NCBI GenBank assembly: GCA_000720535.1
Contig: JOAZ01000006.1
Span: 124,001-188,000 of the forward strand
DNA: 64,000 nucleotides
Reading direction: 5' to 3'
Origin: Streptomyces halstedii
GTDB taxonomy: Bacteria; Actinomycetota; Actinomycetes; Streptomycetales; Streptomycetaceae
The notes under the pieces were generated by a model, which had not been told where the DNA came from, made no database searches, and saw only the letters and a program-made list of their open reading frames with translations. Shown one piece after another: positions 43,209 to 52,062 of this stretch. The position numbers and the translations under genes were made by a program. Positions within the stretch are counted from its first letter, which is position 1, and each line of letters starts with the position of its first letter.

Positions 43209-44074
43209 AGACGACCGGCCCCGGCACCGCCACGGACACCGTGACCAGCCGGCTCACCGCCCGCGGGCTGACCCTCGCCTACGAGGACCGCACCGTCGTC
43301 CACGAGCTGGACCTCGCCGTCCCGGACGGGCGGGTGACGGTCATCGTCGGCCCGAACGCCTGCGGCAAGTCGACCACCCTGCGGGCGCTCGGACGGCTGC
43401 TGAAACCGGCGGGCGGGGCGGTCCTCCTGGACGGCACCGAACTCTCCCGGATACCCACGCGGAAGATCGCCCAGGCGGTCGGGCTGCTGCCGCAGACCCC
43501 GGTGGCGCCCGAGGCGATCACGGTCTCCGACCTGGTCGCCCGCGGCCGCCAGCCGCACCAGCACTGGTGGCAGCAGTGGTCGGACGCCGACGAGCGGGCG
43601 GTGACGGAGGCCATGGAGCGGACGGACGTCACCGCGCTCGCCGAGCGGTCGGTGGACGAGCTGTCCGGCGGCCAGCGGCAGCGGGTGTGGATCGCCATGG
43701 CCCTCGCCCAGGACACCGATCTGCTGCTCCTGGACGAGCCGACGACGTATCTGGACATCGCCCACCAGGTGGAGGTCCTGGACCTGGTGCGCAAGCTCGC
43801 CGCCCCGGCGGCCGACGGCACCCGGGGGCGGACCGTCGTGACGGTGCTCCACGACCTCAACCAGGCGGCCCGGTACGCCGACCACCTGGTCGCCATGAAG
43901 GCCGGCCGGATCGTGGCCGAGGGCCGCCCCGAAGACGTGGTCACCGCCGGCCTCGTACGCGAGGTGTTCGGCCTGGAGGCGGTGATCGTCCCCGATCCGG
44001 TGACGGGTTCGCCGCTCGTCGTGCCGGGCGCGCCCTGGAAGCCCTCCGCCCCCTCTCCCCGAAAGGCATCCTGA
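43205..44074 (+). CDS. Iron-siderophore ABC transporter ATPase
   Basis: A 289-residue FecE/FepC-like ATPase. Walker A is GPNACGKST, the Q-loop LLPQTP, the signature [15 protein letters not shown], Walker [13 protein letters not shown], the switch [12 protein letters not shown]. It energises uptake through the two FecCD permeases. It overlaps the previous gene by 4 bp, and the binding-protein gene starts 1 bp after its stop. Confidence 0.93.
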   Translation: MKTTGPGTATDTVTSRLTARGLTLAYEDRTVVHELDLAVPDGRVTVIVGPNACGKSTTLRALGRLLKPAGGAVLLDGTELSRIPTRKIAQAVGLLPQTPVAPEAITVSDLVARGRQPHQHWWQQWSDADERAVTEAMERTDVTALAERSVDELSGGQRQRVWIAMALAQDTDLLLLDEPTTYLDIAHQVEVLDLVRKLAAPAADGTRGRTVVTVLHDLNQAARYADHLVAMKAGRIVAEGRPEDVVTAGLVREVFGLEAVIVPDPVTGSPLVVPGAPWKPSAPSPRKAS

Positions 44075-44075
44075 C

Positions 44076-45071
44076 ATGACCGGTTCCCTCCGCAACCGCC
44101 GCTCTCTCGCCGCCGCCTGCTTCGCCGTGACGACCGCCCTGGCGCTCTCCGCCTGCGGATCGTCGGACTCCGACGACTCCGGCACCGGCCCCGTGTCGGG
44201 CGGCGGCTCCACGGGCGACACGACGCACATGGTCGCCACGGCGATGGGCAACGTGTCGGTCCCCGTCGCCCCGAAGCGGGTCGTCGTCCTGGACACGGCC
44301 GAGCTGGACTCGGCGCTCACCCTGGGGGTGAAGCCGGTCGGGGCGACCCACGCGGACGTCGACTCGGGCTTCCTGAGCTACCTGCCCGAGGACCAGGTCG
44401 CGGGCATCAAGGACGTCGGCGCGATGACGACACCGAACCTGGAGTCGATCGCCGCCCTCAAGCCCGACCTGATCCTCACCAGCAAGGTCCGCCACGGCGA
44501 CGCGTACGACGAGCTGAAGAAGATCGCGCCGACGGTGATGACGGAGAACACCGGCTTCACCTGGAAGGAGAACTTCCAGACCCACGCCAACGCGCTCGGC
44601 AAGGTACCGGAGGCCGAGAAGGTCATCGCGGACTACGCCGACCACACGGCGAAGGTCACCGAGGCCCTCGGCGGCAAGGAGAAGGCGGCCGCCACCGAGG
44701 TCAACATGGTGCGCTTCGTCGAGGGCGCGGACATCCGCGTCTACGGCAAGCAGAACTACATCGGCACGATCCTCGCGGACGTGGGCCTCGGACGCCCCGC
44801 GATCGTGGACAAGGCCAAGGACGGCTTCTCGTACGACGTCAGCCCGGAGAAGATCGACCTGGCGGACGCGGACGCCGTCTTCCACTCGACGTACGGCGAC
44901 GCGAAGAAGTCCAAGGAGACGCAGACCGTGGGCAGCGGGCTGTGGAAGAACATGTCCGCGGTGAAGAACGGCAAGGTCTTCGCGGTGGACGACGAGCTGT
45001 GGATCCAGGGCATCGGCTACACGGCGGCGGACAAGATCCTGGACGAACTCCAGGCGGACCTGACGAAGTGA
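44076..45071 (+). CDS. Iron-siderophore-binding lipoprotein
   Basis: A 331-residue substrate-binding protein of the FhuD/FepB class. It has a signal peptide with lipobox LSAC, Cys27 being acylated, a Ser/Gly/Asp linker (SSDSDDSGTGP), then two lobes: RVVVLDTAELDSALTLGVKPVG, and LESIAALKPDLILTS. The long connecting helix spans about residues 175-205. It delivers a ferric-siderophore to the permeases; catecholate versus hydroxamate cannot be told by eye. It is the last gene of the operon. Confidence 0.92.
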   Translation: MTGSLRNRRSLAAACFAVTTALALSACGSSDSDDSGTGPVSGGGSTGDTTHMVATAMGNVSVPVAPKRVVVLDTAELDSALTLGVKPVGATHADVDSGFLSYLPEDQVAGIKDVGAMTTPNLESIAALKPDLILTSKVRHGDAYDELKKIAPTVMTENTGFTWKENFQTHANALGKVPEAEKVIADYADHTAKVTEALGGKEKAAATEVNMVRFVEGADIRVYGKQNYIGTILADVGLGRPAIVDKAKDGFSYDVSPEKIDLADADAVFHSTYGDAKKSKETQTVGSGLWKNMSAVKNGKVFAVDDELWIQGIGYTAADKILDELQADLTK

Positions 45072-45201
45072 CACCGCCCCCGGCCGGGGCGCCCCGCGAG
45101 TGAAGCCGGGGCGGGGCCGGTCGGGGTGGCCGCGGCTCTGGCCCCGCGCGCCCAACCGCGGTCGGCGCGCCCGGCATTCTCCCCGCTCGTGGTGGCGGGC
45201 G

Positions 45202-45207
45202 TACCTT
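45202..45207 (+). promoter_or_regulatory. -10 element for a leaderless transcript (XRE-TPR gene)
   Basis: TACCTT ends 6 bp before the GTG at 45214 and no ribosome site is present. Confidence 0.5.
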
Positions 45208-45213
45208 GGCGAC

Positions 45214-46494
45214 GTGGCAGACGAAGACCTGGGACGGACCCTGCGCCGCCTGCGCCGTCTGGCCTCCCTGACGCAAGAGGAGCTGGCCGAGCGGTCCGGC
45301 GTGTCCGTCGATGTGATCCGTCAGCTCGAACAGGGACGGAAGCACTCGGCGCGCCTCCCCACACTGCACGCGCTGGCGGACGGTCTCGGCGTGGAGCTGA
45401 CCACGCTTCTCGGTGACCCGCCCGCGGTCACCTCCTCCGGCGAGAACGACGGACCGCGCTTCGTGGCCGTACGCCGTGCGATCATGCCCGCGCTCCGGGG
45501 GCCAGAGCCTCGCCCCCCAGGCCCCGAGTTCTCTTCGGAGCGGCTGCGCGAGCAGATCGCGGAGGGCTGGACCCAGTACCATTCCGCCGAGTTCGACACG
45601 GTGATGAAGGCGCTGCCGGACGTGATCTCGGACGCGCGTTCCGCCACGACCTCGGGAAGCGACGACTACCGCAGGGCCGGTTTCGCGGCTCTGGGCAAGG
45701 CACTTCAGCTCGCGGGACACGTCGCCGTGCGGATGGGAAAGACGGATCTCGCCCTCATCAGTCTGGAGCGCGCGACAGACGCGGCGGGGCGGTCCTCCGA
45801 CCCGCTGCTCCTGCCGATGATCGTCAACTCCACGGCGTGGACGTACCAGCGACAGGGACGCCTGGAAGACGCGCTGGACATCGCGCTCCGTACCGCCGAC
45901 GCCATGGCGGACGCGGGCCGTACCGACACGGCCGACGAGCTGAAGGTGTGGGGCGCACTGACCATGAGCGCCGCCACGTCCGCCGCACGGAGCGGCGACT
46001 ACGAGCGTGCGGCGGCGATGATGGAAACAGCGGAGAAGGAAGCCGCCCGCGTCGCGAAGCTGCCCGCCGGTGGCGACAACCGTATGGTCAGCGTCTTCAG
46101 CCCCTCGTCGGTCCGCATCGAACGTGTCCGGCTCGCGGTCCAGTACGGGCATCCGCACGACGCCCTGGCTCTGGCCAAGGGAATGCGGCTGAGCAAGGAC
46201 ACACCGCCGTCCTGGCGGACATGGCTCCTGCTGGACGTGGCACGCGCCCACACGGACACCGGCGACGCGGCCGGAGCGGTGAAGACCCTGGAGTCCCTGC
46301 GCCGTGTGGCACCGACGTGGATGCGGCACCACACGCTGGCCGTGGCCGTCGTGCGTGACCTCTGGGCCCTGACCGACCACCCACCGGGCCTCAGGGCCTT
46401 GGCCGAGTTCCTGGGGGTCGGCGAACAGCGTGGTGAGACCGGATCGGTGGACCTCGCGGCGACCGGATCGGTTACGGGTCGTCAGGACCCGTGA
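45214..46494 (+). CDS. XRE-type regulator with TPR-like C-terminal region
   Basis: A 426-residue protein. The HTH is at residues 8-62 (LRRLRRLASLTQEELAERSGVSVDVIRQLEQGRKHSARLPTLHALADGL). After a linker, about residues 150-400 form helical hairpins of TPR type (AGFAALGKALQLAGHVAVRMGKTDLALISLERA, NSTAWTYQRQGRLEDALDIALRTADAMADAG, RLAVQYGHPHDALALAKGM). The architecture is that of peptide- or partner-sensing regulators. The GTG at 45214 with its TACCTT box suits a leaderless start. Targets unknown; the siderophore operon just upstream is one possibility. Confidence 0.82.
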   Translation: MADEDLGRTLRRLRRLASLTQEELAERSGVSVDVIRQLEQGRKHSARLPTLHALADGLGVELTTLLGDPPAVTSSGENDGPRFVAVRRAIMPALRGPEPRPPGPEFSSERLREQIAEGWTQYHSAEFDTVMKALPDVISDARSATTSGSDDYRRAGFAALGKALQLAGHVAVRMGKTDLALISLERATDAAGRSSDPLLLPMIVNSTAWTYQRQGRLEDALDIALRTADAMADAGRTDTADELKVWGALTMSAATSAARSGDYERAAAMMETAEKEAARVAKLPAGGDNRMVSVFSPSSVRIERVRLAVQYGHPHDALALAKGMRLSKDTPPSWRTWLLLDVARAHTDTGDAAGAVKTLESLRRVAPTWMRHHTLAVAVVRDLWALTDHPPGLRALAEFLGVGEQRGETGSVDLAATGSVTGRQDP

Positions 46495-46641
46495 GGAGCG
46501 GCTGCGGGCCCAGGACATCTGACGCGGATGGAGCCGGGCACGCGGGCGCCCGGAACCGGGCGGAACCAGGCGCGGGGAACCGGGCGCGCGGGGCCCCGGT
46601 ATTGGCCGCCGCCGCCCCGCCTCGGCCGGGGTTCCCGCTCC

Positions 46642-47814
46642 TCACCCCGGCAGTCGCCGCGAGCGCCACACCAGGTAGACCGCCGACGCCACCGCCGCCG
46701 TACGGACCACTCCCGGCCATACGTCCGCCATCGCGTCCCCCAGCGCGCCCTCCGCGATCGGGGTGCCCCAGCGGCCGTCCATGCGGCCCCAGAGCCAGAC
46801 GACCGCACCGGCCACCACCACACCCGGCAGGCCCAGCGCGACCCACTTCGCCTCCGTGCGGGAGAACTTGCGGGAGCTGTACGCCAGCACCCAGCCGCCC
46901 GCGAGCGCCAGCCAGGAGCCCACGACCGCCCCGGCCACCAGCAGGGCCGCCGCCATCAGCAGGAGCGGATGGGAGAGCCGGATCCTGCGGGCGGGGGCGT
47001 CGGCTACGGGCGTACGGCGGCGCAGCCTCGGCCACTTCCGCGCGGGAGCGGGGGCCGCCTCGGCGGCGGCCTCCTCCGCCTCGGCGGTGTCCGGCGCGTC
47101 CGCCGGTTCCTCCGGCGGGCGGGGCCGCCTCAGCAGTTCCGGGGCCAGCCCGCCCACGAACCCCGGGACGCTCATGTCCGGCGCGCCCGACACGCCCGCC
47201 GGGCCCGCGGTCTCACCGAAGGGCCCCGGTTCGATCCGCCACCACTCCGGCTCACCCGTCGACACGCCCTCCGACACGCCCGACTGCCCCAGGCCGAGCA
47301 TGTGCGGTGCGGACGCCGAGGGCCAGGCGGTTCCGGCCTCCTCCGTGTCCGGGGCGGCGGAAGCCGTGTCCGGCGGTGTCCCTGCCGTACCCTCACCCGC
47401 CGCCTCCACGGGCCGCACGGCCGGGGCCGCCGGATCCTCGCGTCCCGCGTCCCCGTCGGCCCGGTCCGCGCGCCCCGGGTCCTTCCGGAACATCCCGAGC
47501 CGGGGCCGGGGAACCCCGCGCGGCCGGGCCGGTTCCGGGTCGGCGGCGGCCGCCCGGGGTGACGGCGTCACCACCGTCCCGTCGCCCGACTCCGCCGCCG
47601 CGGCGACCAGTTCGTCCGGCGCGCCGAGCCGGCCGAGGATGCGCCGGACCGTGGCGGGCGAGTCCGCGGCCTCCCCGCCGCGCTGCCGGTCGATCTCGCC
47701 CCGGAGCGTCGAGACGAGTCTCATCCGGGCGCCCGAGGACAGCTGTTGCTGCTGGGCCAGGTCCCCGACCCGGCTCAGATAGTCGTAGACAAGCTGGTCG
47801 CTCTCGATCCCCAC
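46642..47814 (-). CDS. Membrane protein with HAAS-like N-terminal domain
   Basis: A 390-residue protein. The N-terminal ~75 residues (YDYLSRVGDLAQQQ...ARMRLVSTLRGEIDRQR...PATVRRILGRLGAPDELVAA) resemble the HAAS/DUF1700-type helical domain often linked to PadR-like regulators. A long Pro/Ala/Glu-rich disordered segment (~80-255) follows, then about four or five C-terminal membrane helices. The start is GTG at 47814. It is divergent from the XPB-partner gene with 64 bp between them. Function unknown. Confidence 0.7.
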   Translation of the reverse strand: MGIESDQLVYDYLSRVGDLAQQQQLSSGARMRLVSTLRGEIDRQRGGEAADSPATVRRILGRLGAPDELVAAAAESGDGTVVTPSPRAAAADPEPARPRGVPRPRLGMFRKDPGRADRADGDAGREDPAAPAVRPVEAAGEGTAGTPPDTASAAPDTEEAGTAWPSASAPHMLGLGQSGVSEGVSTGEPEWWRIEPGPFGETAGPAGVSGAPDMSVPGFVGGLAPELLRRPRPPEEPADAPDTAEAEEAAAEAAPAPARKWPRLRRRTPVADAPARRIRLSHPLLLMAAALLVAGAVVGSWLALAGGWVLAYSSRKFSRTEAKWVALGLPGVVVAGAVVWLWGRMDGRWGTPIAEGALGDAMADVWPGVVRTAAVASAVYLVWRSRRLPG

Positions 47815-47865
47815 GCGTTGGCTCTCCCTCCACCCGCCCTGCCCCGACGGTAGCGTTCCAGCGGC

Positions 47866-47871
47866 TACCGT
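47866..47871 (+). promoter_or_regulatory. -10 element for a leaderless transcript (helicase-associated gene)
   Basis: TACCGT ends 7 bp before the ATG at 47879. This supports ATG 47879 over the in-frame GTG at 47870, which overlaps the box. Confidence 0.55.
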
Positions 47872-47878
47872 GGGACGG

Positions 47879-50353
47879 ATGGGGACGACCACACCACCGC
47901 GCACGCTCGCCGAGGCTCTGCGCGCCCGGGGCGACGCATCGCTGGCGGGGCTGCTGCGTGCCCGCCCCGACCTGCTGAGTCCCGTGCCGAACGACATCAC
48001 GCAACTCGCCACCCGGGCCGGGACGCGGGCCTCCGTCGTACGGGCCCTGGAGCACCTGGACCGGTTCGCCCTCCAGACGGCGCAGGCCCTGGCGGTGGCG
48101 CCGGACCCGGCTCCGTACGCCACGTTGCTCGCGCTCCTGACGGGGGACGGCCAGGACGACGGCGCGGGGCGCGACGGCACCGGGGCGGCGATCACCGCCG
48201 CACTGCCCGGAGCCCTCGACACCCTGCGCGAACAGGCCCTCGTGTGGGGCGAGGACGAGGCCCTGCACCTGGTACGCACGGCACGCGAGCTGCTCGCCCC
48301 GTCCCCCCAGCACCCCTCCGCCACCGGTCTCGGCCCGACCGTCGCCGAGGCCACCGCCGGCATGTCACCGGGCCGGCTCCAGGAGATCCTGGCCGCCGCC
48401 GGGCTGCCGGCCACGCACGACCCGGTCTCGGCCGTCGCCGCGCTGACGGACCTGTTCACCGACCGCACCCGGATGGCCGCGCTGCTGGACACCGCCCCGG
48501 TCGAGGCCCTGGCGGTGCTGGACCGCCTGGTGTGGGGCCCGCCGTACGGCGAGGTCACCGCCAACCCCGCGCCGCCGGTGCGGTGGCTGCGCGACCGGGG
48601 CCTGCTGCTGCCGGTCTCGACCCGTACCGTCGTCCTGCCGCGCGAGGCCGCGCTGCACCTGCGGGCCGGACGCGCCCACCGCGTACCGGAACCCGTGGCC
48701 CCGGCCGTCACGGCCGCGGCCGAACGCGATCCCCAGGCTGTGGACAGGGCTGCGGCCGGTCAGGCCTTCACCGCGCTGTCCACGATCGAGGAGCTGCTGA
48801 AGCTCTGGAACAATGGCGGACCGGCCATCCTGCGCGCGGGCGGCCTGAGCGTACGCGAGCTCAAGCGGACCGCGAACGCCCTGGACGTCTCCGAGCCGAT
48901 CGCCGCCTTCTGGGTTGAACTCGCCTACACCGCAGGACTGTTGGCCCCCGACGGGGAGACCGACGAGCGGTACGCGGCGACACCGGCGTACGACGAGTGG
49001 CTGGAGCGCCCGGCCCAGGACCGCTGGACCCACCTCGCCACCGCCTGGCTCACCGCCACCCGTACCGCCGGGCTGGTCGGCGGTCAGGACGCCAAGGGCC
49101 GGGCCCTCTCCGCGCTCGGCCCCGACCTGGACCGGTCGGCCGCCCCCGAGGTACGCCGCCGGGTGCTGGCCCTGTTCGCGGCGCTCCCTGCGGGCACCGC
49201 CCCCGACCCGCAGGCCGTCCTCACCCGGCTGCGCTGGGAACGCCCCCTGCGCACACCCGCGCCCGGCACCTCGGCCGCCTCCGGCGAGACCCTGGACCTG
49301 CGCTCCAGAATCGCCCTGTGGACGGTGAACGAGGCGGAACTGCTCGGCGTCACCGGCCGCGGCGCGCTCTCCTCGCAGGCCCGCGCCCTGCTCGACGAGG
49401 GGCCCCGCGAGGCCTCCGCCCGGCTCGCCCCGCTCATCCCCGAACCCCTGGACCACGTCCTGCTCCAGGCCGACCTGACGGCGGTGGCCCCCGGCCCGCT
49501 GGAACGCCCGCTCGCGGAGACGCTGTCGGTGCTCGCGGACATCGAGTCCAAGGGCGGCGCGACGGTCTACCGCTTCACACCCGGCTCCGTACGCCGCGCT
49601 CTGGACGCCGGCCAGGCCGCCTCCGACCTGCACGCCTTCCTCGCCACACACAGCCGTACGCCGGTGCCGCAGCCGCTGAGCTACCTCATCGACGACGTGG
49701 CGCGCCGCCACGGCCATCTGCGGATCGGCGCCGCCTCGGCCTACGTCCGCTGCGACGACGAGGCCGTCCTGAACGAGATCCTGGCCGACAAGCGCTCCGC
49801 CGGACTGCGGCTGCGCCGCCTCGCGCCGACCGTGCTGTCCGCGCAGTCCGACCCGGCGTCGCTGCTGGAGGCGCTGCGCGAGATGGGGTACGCCCCGGCC
49901 GCCGAGTCCGCGGAGGGCGACGTCCTGATCACCCGCGCCGGCGCCCGCCGCACCCCGCCGCGCACGGCCCCGGCCCCCGTGCCCGAGGGCCCGCCGGTCC
50001 CGGACGCGACCCTGCTGTCCGCCGCGGTACGGGCCGTCCGCGCCGGTGACACGGCCGCGCGGGCCGTCCAGGGCGGCGGCGGGGACGGCCCCGGCCCGAC
50101 GTCGGCCGGCGCCCTGCCGCGTACGGCGGCGGCGGAGACCCTGGCCACCGTCCAGGCGGCCGCGATGACCGGGTCCACGGTGTGGATCGGCTACGTCAAC
50201 GCGGACGGGGCGGCCAGTCAGCGCGTGATCGCCCCCGTCAAGGTCGAGGGCGGCTTCGTCACGGCGTACGACCACACGGCCGACGAGGTCCGCACCTATC
50301 CGCTGCACCGGATCACGGGCGTCGCCGAACTCGCCGACGAGCAGGGCGCCTGA
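47879..50353 (+). CDS. XPB-associated protein with helicase-like and WYL-like regions
   Basis: An 824-residue protein resembling mycobacterial Rv0862c, a conserved neighbour of the XPB helicase Rv0861c. It is mostly helical wHTH-like repeats (LAEALRARGDASLAGLLRARPDLLSPVPNDITQLATRAG, then ALSTIEELLKLWNNGGPAILRAGGLSVRELKRTANAL). The region DHVLLQADLTAVAPGPLERPLAETLSVLADIESKGGATVYRFT marks the helicase-associated domain. The end (VWIGYVNADGAASQRVIAPVKVEGGFVTAYDHTADEVRTYPLHRITGV) is WYL-like. It lacks Walker motifs. Likely role: partner of XPB in DNA repair. XPB itself lies 4 kb downstream, separated by other genes. Confidence 0.82.
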   Translation: MGTTTPPRTLAEALRARGDASLAGLLRARPDLLSPVPNDITQLATRAGTRASVVRALEHLDRFALQTAQALAVAPDPAPYATLLALLTGDGQDDGAGRDGTGAAITAALPGALDTLREQALVWGEDEALHLVRTARELLAPSPQHPSATGLGPTVAEATAGMSPGRLQEILAAAGLPATHDPVSAVAALTDLFTDRTRMAALLDTAPVEALAVLDRLVWGPPYGEVTANPAPPVRWLRDRGLLLPVSTRTVVLPREAALHLRAGRAHRVPEPVAPAVTAAAERDPQAVDRAAAGQAFTALSTIEELLKLWNNGGPAILRAGGLSVRELKRTANALDVSEPIAAFWVELAYTAGLLAPDGETDERYAATPAYDEWLERPAQDRWTHLATAWLTATRTAGLVGGQDAKGRALSALGPDLDRSAAPEVRRRVLALFAALPAGTAPDPQAVLTRLRWERPLRTPAPGTSAASGETLDLRSRIALWTVNEAELLGVTGRGALSSQARALLDEGPREASARLAPLIPEPLDHVLLQADLTAVAPGPLERPLAETLSVLADIESKGGATVYRFTPGSVRRALDAGQAASDLHAFLATHSRTPVPQPLSYLIDDVARRHGHLRIGAASAYVRCDDEAVLNEILADKRSAGLRLRRLAPTVLSAQSDPASLLEALREMGYAPAAESAEGDVLITRAGARRTPPRTAPAPVPEGPPVPDATLLSAAVRAVRAGDTAARAVQGGGGDGPGPTSAGALPRTAAAETLATVQAAAMTGSTVWIGYVNADGAASQRVIAPVKVEGGFVTAYDHTADEVRTYPLHRITGVAELADEQGA

Positions 50354-50384
50354 CTGGCCGTCACCTTGGCGCGTACCGGGGCGA

Positions 50385-51308
50385 TCAGGCGGGATCCATG
50401 TCCCGGAAGCGCTCGAAGGACTCCGTACCGGTGGTCCCCTTCTTCCACGTCACGGTCAGGGTGTCCCCGCTCTGCTCGATCTCACCGAGCCGGTCCTTGT
50501 CCTCGGCCTTGGTCCCGTCCTGCTCGCAGAGCAGCGCCACCACCAGGCCGCCGCCGTCGTCCTTCTGCCACCGGCCCTTGCACTCGAAGCCGTTCCCGTC
50601 GCTGAGGACCGCGTTCACACGTCGGGGCTCGTCCTCGTACGCGTCGCCCAGGGCCAGCATGGTGGAGTCGGGGGCCCGCCACACGGCCTGGAGCCCGGTT
50701 CCGGTGGGCGTCGGCAGATCGGGGACCGAGGACGACCCCTCCCCCGCCGACCCTTCGGCGGACGGCCCGGCCACGGGCGGCTCCGGCGCGGTGGGGTCGT
50801 CCGTCACCCCCGGCGTGGTCTCGGAGGTGCCCGGACTCCCGTGCGCCGTAGGCGCCTTGGCGCCGTCGCCGCCCCCGTGACCGAACGCGAACCACACCCC
50901 GCCGCCGACCAGCGCGAGGGCCACCAGCACACCCCCCGCGATCAGCCCGGCCCGCCGCTTGCCGGCACCGGACGCCGGTGCCGGGACCGGGGGCCCCGGA
51001 GGCGGAGGCGGCGGGGACGGGTACCCACCGTACGGCGAGGTCTGCTGCGGCGGCTGCGGAAACGGCGGGGGCTGCTGGTACGGCTGGTACGGCTGAGCCT
51101 GTGGGGACTGAGGCGCCTGCTGCGCATACGGGTTGTCCGCCACGGGCTGCCCGCCCTGCGGGTACCCGTACCCCGGCCCGGGCGAACCGTACGGCGACTG
51201 GGGCTGCTGAGGCGGTTGCTGCGCCGGTTGTTGCTGGGGCGGCGGCCCGTCCGACGGCTGGGGCTGCGGCCCGTCCGGCTGTTGCGGCCAGGGCGGCGGC
51301 TGTGTCAT
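50385..51308 (-). CDS. Pro/Gln-rich single-pass membrane protein
   Basis: A 307-residue protein. The first ~110 residues are a cytoplasmic Pro/Gln/Tyr-rich low-complexity tail (QPPPWPQQPDGPQPQP style). A single membrane helix follows at ~118-138 (AGLIAGGVLVALALVGGGVWFAF), then a Thr/Ser/Pro linker and an extracellular domain of ~105 residues (LQAVWRAPDSTMLALGDAYEDEPRRV and a two-Cys segment). Such proteins are common in Streptomyces, sometimes as kinase-linked sensors; nothing identifies this one. It converges on the XPB-associated gene. Confidence 0.75.
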   Translation of the reverse strand: MTQPPPWPQQPDGPQPQPSDGPPPQQQPAQQPPQQPQSPYGSPGPGYGYPQGGQPVADNPYAQQAPQSPQAQPYQPYQQPPPFPQPPQQTSPYGGYPSPPPPPPGPPVPAPASGAGKRRAGLIAGGVLVALALVGGGVWFAFGHGGGDGAKAPTAHGSPGTSETTPGVTDDPTAPEPPVAGPSAEGSAGEGSSSVPDLPTPTGTGLQAVWRAPDSTMLALGDAYEDEPRRVNAVLSDGNGFECKGRWQKDDGGGLVVALLCEQDGTKAEDKDRLGEIEQSGDTLTVTWKKGTTGTESFERFRDMDPA

Positions 51309-51429
51309 GGCGTTTCCTCCCCCGCGGCCGACGCCCTGTCGGCGCGAAATCCCTTTCTACCAGCCGCTCCTGACCGCCCCGGGCGCCTCCCTTGTCGGCA
51401 GTGGCGGCGTACCCCCGCATGCCGCCCGC

Positions 51430-52062
51430 TCACGTCGAGGTGTGCCGTGCCTTTCTCAACAACCCGACAAGCCTGTCCACATCCGTCCATGGATTGACCG
51501 CACACCCGTTCGATCCACGCTTCCTCATCGCACTCGCGCGCTGCTCGGCATCCGCGTGGCCCTCACGCAGGCTCTCGTAGTCCAGATGCTTGCGACTGGT
51601 CGAATAGCCACAGGACCCAAGCCTCTCCAGCGCCTTCTGGGCGGCGTCGGACGTCTGGTAGCCCGACACCTCGGTGAAATGCAACATGATCCACAACTCG
51701 AAGCAGGGGTTGGTGAGCGCCACGTCGATGCCGTGCCGTTCCGCCAGTCGTAGCGCATCGCTCAGGCCGGGGTGCGGAGTCGGCGCCTCGACGTCGAGCA
51801 CACACCAGACCTCGTCGTATTCCGTCCAGCGGTCCTGCGGAGAACGCGCGGCCCGCTTCTTGTGCTCGATCGCCGCACGGACCACCGATTTCGGCTCGCC
51901 GTGTTCCCCGCCCATGCAGATCTGGACGGGGAGGGCGCGTAAGTCGGCCCTCAGACCGCGGAAGTACTGGTTCTCCGTGCACTCCCCCTCGCAGTAGATG
52001 AGGAACCTACGCTGCTCCTGGCGCACGCCCCTCGACCGCCTCAGCGGCTTTCCCCGCTTCAT
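51430..52062 (-). CDS. rloB: RloB-family protein (candidate TOPRIM-like nuclease)
   Basis: A 210-residue RloB protein. Conserved residues: IYCEGECTENQYFRGLR (the acidic Glu of the Toprim-like fold), EVWCVLDVEAPTPHPG (the Asp-x-Asp position reads Asp-Val-Glu) and TNPCFELWIMLHF. RloB genes were first seen beside type I restriction systems and usually follow an AAA ATPase, as here, where the genes overlap by 56 bp. Together they resemble the ATPase-plus-Toprim plan of OLD, Gabija and PARIS defence systems. The start is ATG 52062; ATG 52074 is possible. Confidence 0.85.
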   Translation of the reverse strand: MKRGKPLRRSRGVRQEQRRFLIYCEGECTENQYFRGLRADLRALPVQICMGGEHGEPKSVVRAAIEHKKRAARSPQDRWTEYDEVWCVLDVEAPTPHPGLSDALRLAERHGIDVALTNPCFELWIMLHFTEVSGYQTSDAAQKALERLGSCGYSTSRKHLDYESLREGHADAEQRASAMRKRGSNGCAVNPWTDVDRLVGLLRKARHTST

